Assembly: GCA_900208305.1 (NCBI GenBank)
Contig: OAPG01000007.1
Span: 841,001-905,000 of the forward strand
Reading direction: 5' to 3'
From: Melanopsichium pennsylvanicum
Taxonomy: Eukaryota > Basidiomycota > Ustilaginomycetes > Ustilaginales
DNA length: 64,000 bases
The position numbers and the translations under genes are program-made. Under the pieces are notes generated by a model. The model was not told the origin of the DNA. It did no database searches and worked only from the letters and a program-made list of their open reading frames with translations. This document shows positions 38,386-48,900 of this stretch, in pieces; positions within the stretch are counted from its first letter, which is position 1; every line of letters starts with the position of its first letter.

Positions 38386-40980
38386 TTCAAGTGCCGTGGT
38401 CATGTTGACTGTTGTGGTTGAAGAAAATCAGATTGGTTTGCTTTGCTTTTCAGTTCACTATTGCTGGCTTGTTTGATCCGGTTGTGCAATGTCCGCCTTG
38501 CGAGTGTGAGACTTGAGGCAAATGAAAGCGAGTTGACCAGCGACGACTTACACAGGGTGAGAGGCTTGCATCGCCTACACTGTGGCGGAGTGCGGGTCGA
38601 AAGTGCGGGGTGGATCCTCCTGTGCCGTTGAAAACTCTAAGATCAGTTGTAAAATTTACTGTACAGTTCAATACAGTACACCTGTACACGGCCGACGCTT
38701 CTTCTAGCTCTACAATGCTTCATTGTGAAGCTGTGAAACTCAAAAGACGATCTTTCCGTGGGACCGAGCTCATGATGGTCTTTACACGACTCTTTTATGA
38801 TCACTGCTGGGCTGAGTTAGATTGAAGGGACAGGTTTAATGATCTTGTGACACATGAGTAGGCGATGGCAGCTCGACTTGCGTCAACCTTGTGCACGATA
38901 AGAACCAGGTGAATTAGCGTCTTTGAAACCATAGCTATTTAAGATGGACTAGTGAGCAAAGGACGGCTGAGCCGTTCCTTCATCGCTCGTGAACTCTTTC
39001 ATGTTCAGCATCGTATTGATCAGCCAAGCACGCCCTCTCCGCGGACACATCAGGATGTTCGTGATCGTGATTCTATGTCTCTGTCTGCTGTATTGATTGT
39101 GAGCTGTCTTGAGCGCTTGAGAATTTTGAGATCGCTACTCTGTTACTGTAATTCTTGCACTTGTACGACCTCGGAGAATGTCATTAAGAAACAACTTGGA
39201 TGAGGACGCTTGTGACGAGTAGAAGTCCAACTCCATGTCCATGTCGAATTCGCGATAGCACATGTTGAATTGCGCTTCATGATCATTCGGATGAGGTTCG
39301 GATGCGACCAACTCTGTCATGAGTTAAAAGAGCGGCATTCAGCCTTGAGTGTCTCATCGGCTGAGGTCAAAGGACAGAGGAGGAGGCTTGACCCGAGACG
39401 CGCTTGCGATGGCACACGTTCGACTGCGCACGATACTGAGTCAGATATGACCGAGCTTCGGAGGCAAATAATTCACCTCGAGTTGGACAAGTGGCATCCC
39501 CATCTTGAGTGTTTCATCAATAACGACGAGATCTGATCTAGTATTGTGAAGATGGTCCTTTTTGGAACCGTACAGCTCCAACTTCAACTGCCGACACCAC
39601 AAGTTAGAATTGGACTGTACGATGAAAGCAACAGCCTTAGCGTCGGCACCCCGCTTCTCACGATCCGAACCTCGCATCTTTGAAGCGAACGAGAGAGTTC
39701 TCATGTCTGTGAGCTGTAACTTCGGACAGCAAAGGAGCACGTGAGTGACAGCCACTTGCTGACAAGGATGCTGATCCCACATCTGAACACATAGGAGCTA
39801 TGCAACGTCACTCTAAGTACATATTCAAGACGAAACATATTTAGTGACCTTTGATATTGTTTATCCCACTCTCCCAAGATCCGTACTTCAAAATGTCTTG
39901 TCGGAAAGGAACTTAGTCTGTGCTTGCTCCCAACAGAGCTTCGTTTCGGCCAGACTTTAGACCTCACCGCATGGAGTCAGATTCGTCCATTGACACAGCG
40001 CTTCGATACGGGCGAGACGGCAATGCACCAATCGGTAGACAAGGCAATTGCGAGGCCGAGCTTCGGACGCCTTTTGGCCGGTGTCACACGCTCATGTGTA
40101 GCGAGCTACAATGTCATTTCTAGCTGATCGAACTGCGGAAAGGCATATGTCGAGGTTTGGCCAGATTGCCAAATTCGACTTTTTGTATTAGGGGAGTGTT
40201 GCTGCTGCTGCTGTGGGGTCCAAAGCTGAAAGGCGGAGCTCCAATTCTTGAAGCTTCACACCATCATCTTGCGATAAAAAATTCTGAAACGAGAATCGCT
40301 TCGAAATTCTCCTTTGCTACACTGACCGTCCTCGCGAGGATACTCCGTCTAAGCGAAGTTTCTAGGTCTCTTAGCGAAACACCCCGTTTTCATTCAGGCC
40401 GACTGATGCATCAAAAGAGAGCGCTTTCCATGCAGTTATGGAGTTCGCCGGATCCTCCGTTGGATGCGAAGGTGAAACACGTCTGTACTGCATGACTGTG
40501 ATGGGGTTCCCCGCATCGTGTCGCAAACGTCGCCGTTCCGTTGGATGAGAGCGGCGGCGGTTTGGTAAATAGGACAGTCTGTCTTCCTGTCGCCGAACGC
40601 CCGTAGAAAAGCTATACTCCGCGAAATTCTCCGCAAAACCACTCCCCGCACACATACTAACTCGCCTTCTCAGTCTATCTTAAAATTCATTTAGCTCTCG
40701 AGTCAGTATGGTAAGTAAGTATGTCGTCCTCCTTGCTGCGGCTCGGCTATCTCGAATCGCGAGTGACAGTGCCTGTGACGCATAAAGATTGCAATGACAT
40801 GTGATCTGCATTGGTTCAAGTTTTTAGCGCCATCTACTGTGGCCACGAGGATACTTGGGCCCCTGAATCCATTTAAATAAAGCGACTGTGTGGTGTTCAT
40901 GGAGATGTTGTCCCCGCAAATCACCTTCTCCCCTTTTTGCTCCCATCCAACGGACCGGCAGCTATCAGCTATCTTCGGCC
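38386..40980. other. 2.6-kb region upstream of the sugar transporter
   Basis: No recognisable gene; all frames are short. It contains paired TACTGTA/TACAGTA heptamers at 38657-38678, a stretch at about 40160-40196 resembling the diverged repeat found at 52.57 and 57.43 kb (GCCAAATTCGACTTTTT), a TGC run at about 40199-40211, and the candidate regulatory sites listed separately. Confidence 0.45.
40509..40917. promoter_or_regulatory. Candidate Mig1/CreA sites and TATA-like box of the sugar transporter
   Basis: CCCCGC occurs at 40509-40514, 40644-40649 and 40912-40917. Each fits the SYGGRG consensus of fungal glucose repressors on the reverse strand. An ATTTAAATAA TATA-like element lies at 40871-40880, about 100 bp before the chosen start codon. 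Binding is inferred from sequence only. Confidence 0.35.
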
Positions 40981-42854
40981 ATGTCTCTGATGTCTTGCAC
41001 CAATACGATGGGCCTCAGCGGTCGCAATCTGCGCTGGGCTATCACAGCAACTTCTGTTATTGGCTTCTCCCTTTTCGGTTATGGTAAGTGAAATTATTTG
41101 TCTGAGGTCATGCTTCCGAAAAAGAGGGCAACAGCATCATTGACACAACATCGCTCAACAGATCAAGGATTGATGTCAGGCATCATCACCGGTACCAAAT
41201 TCAACGAAGAGTTCCCTGCGACCGCCGGCGACTCTCACCGTGCGACAGTCATTCAAGGAGCCGTCGTCAGTTGTTACGAGCTCGGTTGCTTTTTTGGCGC
41301 GGTCTTCACCCTCTTACGCGGCGAGAAAATCGGTCGTCGCCCCCTGATGCTTCTCGGAGCCGTTCTCATGGTTATTGGCACAACGATCTCTGTTACTCCG
41401 TTCAAGGGACACTGGGCGCTCGGACAATTTGTTGTCGGGCGCGTCGTTTCCGGACTCGGCAACGGTATGAACACCGCAACCATTCCTGTGTGGCAATCCG
41501 AAATGTCTAAACCAAAGAATCGTGGTCTTCTCGTCAACCTCGAAGGAACTTTCATCGCTGTCGGGACATTGATAGCATATTGGCTAGACTTTGGCGTTTC
41601 ATATGTGCCTACGAGTGTCCAGTGGCGGTTTCCCATCGCCTTCCAGATCATCTTTGCTATCCTAGTTTTTATTGGCGCGTTTTTGCTACCTGAGTCTCCC
41701 CGATGGCTCATCGCGCAAGGAAGGTGGGACGAAGCCAAGCAGATATTGTACGCTCTTGAAGGTGAGTCCACAAGCAAAGAAGAGGTCGAGACCGAAGCCA
41801 GGGTCATCCGCGATGCCATCGAAAAAACCGGCGGTCAGGGCGGCCTAAAAGAACTATTCACGAACGGCAAAACCCAGCATTTCCGTCGCATGCTCATCGG
41901 TGCTTCAACTCAATTCTTCCAACAGTAAGTATAAGCCAGAATTCTGATGAGAGAAAACCACAAATCAGTTTTTCTGACTCATTTTCACTCCTTATCCCGT
42001 CTTTTTGCTGCCGATGTCGCATCTTTTGATCCTTCAACCTTTCTGTCGCTACCCTACACCATCTGCACCTCCTTCCGACTCCCAATTCAATCCAACGGAG
42101 CAGATTTACTGGGTGTAATGCGGCAATCTATTATAGCACTGTTCTCTTCCAAACGTCTTTGGGCCAGTCAAGACGCCTTTCGCTCGTTTTGGGGGGTGTT
42201 TTTGCAACCGTATACGCCCTTTCGACAATTCCCTCATTTTTCCTCATCGAGAGGGTTGGGCGACGCCGCCTCTTTTTGACCGGTGCCCTTGGACAGGGTA
42301 TCGCCTTCATCATCACCATGGCTTGTCTCGCAGCGCCCGAGACCAAAGCCAATGCCAAGGGTGCTGCTGTTGGTCTCTATCTTTTCATTTTCTTCTTCGC
42401 TTGGAGCGTTTTGCAACTACCTTGGGTGTATCCGCCAGAAATTAACCCTCTTCGAACTCGTACGGCGGCTGTTTCGGTGTCTACATGCACAAACTGGATT
42501 TGCAACTTCGCCGTTGTCATGTTCACGCCCTTGTTCATCAGTTCCACACGTTGGGGAGCGTATCTCTTTTTCGCTTTGATGAACTTCTCCTGGCTGCCTA
42601 TCATTTACTTCTTCTATCCCGAAACAGCCGGTCGACGACTTGAGGAAGTCGATCTCATCTTTGCCAAAGCCCACGTCGAGCGCAAGCCAGCCTACCGCAT
42701 TGCTAAGCATATGCCGAACCTTTCTGCTGCCGAAATTGAAGCCGAAGCTGAAAAGATCGGTCTTTTCGAGCCCATGCTTGACACCAAAACGTCACACTCG
42801 CCTATTGCAGAAACTGACTCTTCAGACAACGCAAGCTTTGTTCGCAATGCATAA
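40981..42854 (+). CDS. MFS sugar (hexose-type) transporter, three exons
   Basis: Plasma-membrane sugar/H+ symporter-type carrier of the MFS sugar-porter family, about 12 transmembrane helices, 538 aa. Exons 40981-41083, 41162-41924 and 42104-42854; introns of 78 and 179 nt with GTAAGT donors. The joins restore conserved motifs: FSLFGY|DQGLMSG and STQFFQQ|FTGCNAAIYYS. Other family signatures: GRRPLMLLGA, RVVSGLGNGMNTATIPVWQSE, PESPRWL, ERVGRRRLF and YPETAGRRLEE. Substrate cannot be told from sequence; hexoses are most likely. An upstream in-frame ATG exists at 40888 but its extension is not family-like, so I chose 40981 (MSLMSCTNTMGLSGRNLRW). CCCCGC boxes upstream suggest glucose repression. 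Confidence 0.9.
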
Positions 42855-43188
42855 ATAAATCCTTTTGTTGTTTTTCAGATTTTTCTGTAAATTAGAAATT
42901 TGTGTCGCGCTCCACCGCCCCATGCAATGTTGGACATATCTCCGAAAAGTCTGTTTTCCCCAAAAAAAACAAAAAACAAAAAACAAAAAACAAACCCGGA
43001 TCCGCGCCTGTACCGTCTGTGAGAGAAATCAATTTTTGCCGGCGGCTATGCTTTTCTGTGTCACGCTAAGCGGAAATTTTGCTTGGTAAGGCGAAAGGGC
43101 TCGCACACTCGACACACGTGCAGCCAATGAACCCAGCCCTGCTTGTCACACATGCCATGAAGCTCATCCTCCTCATCCATCTTGTGAT
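42855..43188. other. Short intergenic region with (CAAAAAA)n
   Basis: 3' flank of the transporter gene, with a run of four CAAAAAA-type units at about 42961-42992. The 5' end of the broken hydrolase gene may reach into the last 50 bases. Confidence 0.5.
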
Positions 43189-44989
43189 TTGCAGTTGCCT
43201 GTTATTTCGAGTCCTACTTCACCTCGACATAGTATGTGTTTCGATAGCTGCGTAACCATTGACTTAAAGACAGGCTCAAAGCACTACCTGCTTCAGCCCG
43301 TGTCGATCCAAGTTCGCTTCCGTTCTGCACAATTTCAGGCAGATCGCCGGACGCTAAGGTGGTTGTCACACTCTTTCACCTTGGTAGCATCCAAAGCTAC
43401 CGACAAGTATGGGCCGATGATACCTGGGACAAAGACCGAAAGAGGCGTCTTGAGAAAGCGAAACAGCCAGTCGAGCTGCCTGTTCTCAGCGCACTGATCG
43501 AGCACGAGTCTTCTGGCGAACGTTGGTTGTGGGATCTTGGCATGGCGAATGTAAGTCATGTCTTGCCACTTACATTTTGCGTCGATGTAGTGCACTGACT
43601 CGTCCCATACAGACACTCGCAACCAGTAGGATTTTGCTGTTATTCCAGAAGTCTTCTCAGACGGCACCGTAAAATTCATGTCTGTCGCACTCAACGACCA
43701 AGGCCAATTAAAAAACGTGCTTCTCAAAAAATTCAATGTCGATGCCATCGAAAAGATCGGACTCTCAGGCATTATCTTGTCACACGCGCGCGTCGATCAT
43801 TACGGAAACCTATTGGACTTTCCATCTTCGCTACCTTCGTTTGTAGGGCTTGGTACAATGGATTGGGTTGGCGGAGGAGAATATGCAGCAAAGAAGGGTG
43901 AGAAAGGGTTGGTTTCGTTTCCGTCGAGTTTCCTCACGAATCGCACTTACATTGAAATGGATCATGTTGGGACAAAGTCGAATGATCCAGTCAAGAGGAG
44001 GGTGAAAGAAACGAAATTCGGGCCATTTGACCATGCGTGGGACTGGTTCGGTGACGGTTAGCACACAACAACAAGGGGCGCAACAACGCAGGCAGCCGCA
44101 GGTGCTACAACTGCGGTGAAACGGGCCACTACAAGAGGGATTTGAATACCAAGGTCTAGTGTACCCTTCATGTAACGTAACAAGTGCTTCAGAGCACTTG
44201 CGTGTGCGGTGGTGGGCTCTCTGATACTGCGACTGAGGAATTGGACCGCATATGCAATGTCGGGTCTCGTCAAGTGTTATGATTGCTTTGCTGAAGGTGT
44301 AAGTTAAAAAACGCGGCATGAGACTCAATTCTTCGGAGTAAAAAGTGATGAAGGTTTCTTTTGTCTTCTGATTGCTCACAGCATTGTTCGGGCCATATGG
44401 TCCTCCTCGCCAAGACTACTTCTGAGCCAAAGCCGACTTACGTCCTGCTTTCTGGGGATGCAGCACATCAGCAGGCGCTCTACCACCCTCTGCCACCTCC
44501 CCTACAGCTCAACAAGGAGTCACTCGGCTCATGTGCTGTGAAGTACAGTCGATCCTACGCAACAGAAGACGATCGACGAGCGACGCCAGGCTATTTTGAC
44601 CGTGCCAGCTCCGAGGCAGTCACAGACCGGCCTATCTCCGAAGACAAGGCGTCTTGTATGCAAGACTTCCCCACCGAGGCAATGCGCACTCTGGCTGCAC
44701 TCTCGCGCATGGAGGCATGTGCAGATGTGATGGTCGTGCTGTGAGTTACCAAATCCACATCTCCACCTGCCCGGATCCATTCACTAACACTTCATTTGTT
44801 GTTTCGCTGTCTTGTTGTTTCGACGCTGATGTTGAGGCTTGCAGCGCACATGAGATAGAGTTTGCTATAGCGGCGGGGTTGCAAGAAGGCGCTGAGCTAG
44901 TTGTCAATGACTGGCAGAACAAGGGCTTTAAGGATGCCAAGATTGAGTTAGGCCAAAGGGAGAGGGAGAATCTAGCTTCACTGAAATAG
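43189..44989 (+). pseudogene. Metallo-beta-lactamase-fold hydrolase gene, disrupted by a retroelement fragment
   Basis: Remains of an MBL-fold hydrolase of a common fungal type. Coding blocks: up to 43231, 43339-43550, 43630-44058, 44355-44740 and 44845-44989. Three GT-AG introns are inferred (43232-43338, 43551-43629, 44741-44844), each restoring frame; for example DLGMAN joins to DFAVIPE. Family blocks: LPVLSALIEHES, DLGMAN, the metal motif as SHARVDHYGN, FDHAWDWFGDG, QHCSGHM and LLSGDAAH, then VVL|AHE and NDWQNKGFKDA. Two defects: the second His of the HxHxDH motif is Arg, and a 296-nt insert with stop codons separates FGDG from the QHCSGH block. The 5' exon is not resolved: no ATG connects in frame to LPVISSPTSPRH. 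Likely non-functional. Confidence 0.75.
44059..44354. mobile_element. Ty1/copia retrotransposon fragments (rearranged insert)
   Basis: Two copia pieces in opposite orientation. Plus strand, about 44059-44150: a Gag zinc knuckle, CYNC-x4-H (CYNCGETGHYKRD), whose final Cys is replaced by Leu. Minus strand, about 44273-44147: the block between reverse transcriptase and RNase H, TRPDIAYAVQFLSR then LKHLLRYMKGTLDLGI. No LTRs, integrase or complete domains. Head-on junction of gag and pol pieces at about 44145 shows rearrangement before or after insertion. Confidence 0.75.
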
Positions 44990-45998
44990 TAACTACACGC
45001 TCGACCTGCTGATCCGCTGCTCCTGAACTGTATGCAATGACAATGTCTCCAAACAATAATACAAGCCTTGTCCCAGCCTATTGCGTTTTTCACGGCCTAT
45101 ATCAGCCAAGTGGCCTTGCATCGCTCGGGACTTGGACCTTCGTCAGAGCCGTTGTGCAAATCGTAACTGAGGGAAACGAGCGCCTTTGGCAGACAGCAGC
45201 AAATGAAGCTTTATGAGCCAAGACTGTTCGCACCAAGCGACGTGGGGTCATCGGTCACTACTAGCATGAGAGTCTCGCTTGACCGTGCGACGTTGGGACA
45301 TTAATCAGAGGAAAGGAGTCGAGGTTCTTCTTTCACACATCTCTTCCGTCTTCAAGTGTCCACTGTTGTTATAAAGCTACCTCAAAGTGGGTTCGCGACA
45401 TCCGTGGTGTCAGTGTTGTTGGAGGTCTGAGCGCCGTATTGCTTTGTAGAACGCGATTCTGCGTCTCCAAAGTTGCATTTTCTGAAGTCTTACTTACCGC
45501 TGCGACGAGTTGGTTGCTACGCTACAGAGGCTTGTAGCTCTCACAAACATGCCTCAAGTTGCAGTGAGTATACAGTACTTGATGTAAATTTAATCTATGT
45601 ACTGTACGCTCTCTACGGCAAAGGTTCCTCCGAACCCGGCTCAGTCACTTCGGATAATTAACTTTTGCCGTCCTTCTTTTGATTCTTCTGTTTGACAGCA
45701 GCACGCACTTGCAGTGCCACAGAATCTCGTTTAGTATTTTCCGGGTTTAAGTTACGTAAATTTAATCTAAATTATTGTACAATTGCCGCCCTACCTGGTA
45801 CAGTACATTAAATTACTGTATATCTTTTCTTCCTGATCTTTGTCTTGTTCTCCACCAGCACCGATTCTCCCTTATTACATACAGTACATCATACTACACC
45901 TTCATTGTCTTTGATAACAGCAGCCACTCTTTCTGATTGGGAATCGATGCTGCCATCAACAACGTGAGCTAACAGCAAACAGCAGCAAGCGCCAAATT
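44990..45998. other. Upstream region of the ABC transporter
   Basis: No gene recognised. The right half is AT-rich and contains the paired heptamer cluster listed next. Confidence 0.5.
45571..45886. promoter_or_regulatory. Cluster of TACAGTA/TACTGTA inverted pairs and a 14-bp direct repeat
   Basis: TACAGTAC at 45571-45578 faces GTACTGTA at 45599-45606; TACAGTA at 45799-45805 faces TACTGTA at 45814-45820; another TACAGTA is at 45880-45886. GTAAATTTAATCTA occurs exactly at 45584-45597 and 45756-45769. The cluster sits 110-430 bp before the ABC transporter start. Function unknown; a dimeric regulator site is one possibility. Confidence 0.35.
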
Positions 45999-48900
45999 AT
46001 GCAAGTTTCCAATCAATCTTCACGCATAGTTGCGCGGCTGCCATCAAAGGCGCATCGAGCACGCCTTCCTACCTTTCTTTACCTCTTTTCCTTCTGTCCA
46101 CCCGTTCCATCTCCTCTCACATCACCTCGAGCGTTCTTTCAACATCCAGGCGTGCTCTATGCTGTCGGCTTCGTTGCTGCGCTACTGGCAGGATGTGGTA
46201 TGCCCGCTCTCGACCTTCTCTACGGTATTTACACCAACAGAATCACCTCAACTGGGTCTAGCCCGCAGTACATTCGCGACACTTCTTCCTACATTGGCTG
46301 GATCATGACCATTGTTGGTCTTTGCGAATTTCTGCTCGCTTGGCTCTTCTTGGCCTGCTTTTCCTCTGCTTCATACGATCTGACACAACGACTCCGACAC
46401 TCTTACATCGCTTCGGTCCTGGCTCAGGATATCTCCCACTTTGACCTCCACGGTGCTGGCGAGATTGCCAACCGAGCGAGCAAGGACATCTCGGTCATTC
46501 GCGCCGGCTTCGGCGAGAAACTCGCGTACTTTTGCTGGTCTGGCGCAACTCTGCTTGTCTCGGCCATCATTGGTTTCGTGAAGGCGCCCAGGATCGCCGG
46601 TGTCCTCTTCGCCCTGCTTCCGCTTACCATGATCATCTTCTCAGTGCTCGGCAAGGCAACCGAACGCGTCGGAGCACCTGCCCTCCGCATCGAGGGCCGT
46701 TCTTCCACCTTTCTCGAGCAGGTTTTGGGGTCCGTTCGTGTCGTTCAGTCCTTTGGCATGGAAGAGCAATTGCTCAAACGCTTCGACCAGGCCATGCTCA
46801 AGCCTCTTGAGAAGCTTGGCATGCGCAAGTCGGCGATTCGAGGCCTGGAGACCAGCGCTGTCTACTTCATGCTCAATCTCACCTACTCTGTTGCCTTCTG
46901 GTGGGGTGCCATCAACATCACCGAAGACAAAGTTCTCATCGGAGATTTGCTCACCACTTTCTGGAACTACCTCAACTCTCTATTCTCGCTTGCAAACATC
47001 GTACCACACATTGCTGGTATCTTTGATGCTTTAACAGCTCTCAAGCAGGTCCGAAGATCCATCGAGCGTGAACCCAAGATCGATCTCCGCGAAGACCGCG
47101 GCATCATTCCCACCTTGGACAAAAAGATCTGGTCTCCTAGCTTCGAACTTGACCGTGTCACCTTCTCCTACCCATCTAGACCCAATATTGCCAGTCTCAA
47201 GGAGGTATCAATCATGTTCCAGTCCGGCAAAGTCACTGCTCTTGTCGGCCCGTCCGGTTCAGGAAAGTCCACCATCACGAGCTTGCTGCTTCGAGAGTAC
47301 GATCCTGAGATCGCCAACATTCCCCATCCGCACGATGCGGCGGATGCGGAGGCAGCAAAGGAAGAAGATGGCGCTGATGACAATGAAATCGAAAGGCAAT
47401 TGGCGTTCAAGAAGGGCAACAAGGCCTCACTCTTCTGCAGCAAAAAGTCTTCAAAGGTGTCTCCAGAAAGTGAAGACGTCGAAAAGTCTGACTTGAGCGC
47501 CGACGTCAAGGGCAGGATTCAAGGCTCAGGCAGAGTGCTCTTTGCTGGCTATGATGTTCGCGAACTCAACCCCCGATGGCTACGATCGCAGATCGCCATC
47601 GTCCAACAGCATCCGCAGCTCTTTACCGCCTCTGTTTTTGAAAATGTCGCCACCGGTCTTACCGGGAGCGATTGGGAGTATCTTCCAGACATTGATGGAG
47701 ATCCACGTGCGCCCGCACACGATGCAGCTAGGACTCGGACAATCCGTGACAAGGTTATGCGTGCTCTCCAGAAGGCAGAGGCCTGGGACTTTGTCTCAAA
47801 GCTTCCGCAAGGAATGGACACGCCCATCTCGGGTGGTCGTACAGGTTTGCTTTCGGGAGGGCAGCGTCAACGGGTCGCTATTGCCCGTGCTCTTGTGCGG
47901 GAGCCTCGCCTGCTTTGTTTGGACGAAGGCACTTCAGCACTGGATTCGGACACGGAGAGCAAGATCAAGCTTGCACTTCAAAAGGAGCAGGAAGAGCGCG
48001 GAATGACCACAATCCTTATCGCACACCGTCTCAGCACCATCGAGCACGCGGACAGCATTGTTGTGCTTAAAAATGGCTATGTTGTGGAGGAAGGCAGTCA
48101 CGACTCTCTCATGCAAAAGAAGGCGGTGGACGAAGGTGCCGTATACCGCAGCATGGTGATGCAACAGAGGCAACTCTCCGAGTATGAGGCAGAGAAAGAG
48201 GATGAAAACCTCAAGGAGAGCGGAAAGAGCGTGGCTATTGGCAGCAAGCCTTCGCCACAATCTTACGCGGTGTCGGAAGACATGAGGACAAGGGTCGACG
48301 GTGTTTCTACCAGTTGTTCCGCTTCTGTAGTGCCTGACGAGCCCCTCTCTAGAGACGCATTCCAACAGATCCCACTCGGACGACGCCGCAGTAGCCGCGC
48401 CTCGGAAACACCTTACCGCTCCATCACAGGTCGAACTGGAACCGCCTTGGGCCAGCACGAGCATGCCCAAGAGGCGATCATGGGTATACGTGATGCTGAC
48501 CTTGCGCTTCCTTCCAACACCGCGGCGGCTGTCCCCATGAAGGCTGACCCCAAGGACACACAAAGTTTGGCGTGCAAAAGAGATGCCGATCACCGCAGCA
48601 AGGCTGTGCGCAAAGAAGAGAAGCGTCACCTCCGCAGAATTTTCGTCAGATATCTCAAAGATCACAAGCTCTTTTTCTCCATTGGTATCATTGGAGCCAT
48701 TGCCACCGGCGCGAGTTTCCCGATTGCCGGTTGGCTGACAGGTGGGGCGGTGAATTCCTTAGCGATCCAAGGTGATAATGAGCGCCTCACGCGCGAGACA
48801 AACCGGTGGGCTCTCTGGTTCTTCATTCTGGCGCTGGCTGACCTTGTCATTGTCATGATTGGTAGCTTCTTCCTTGAGACTGCCTCTGAGCACGTCATGA

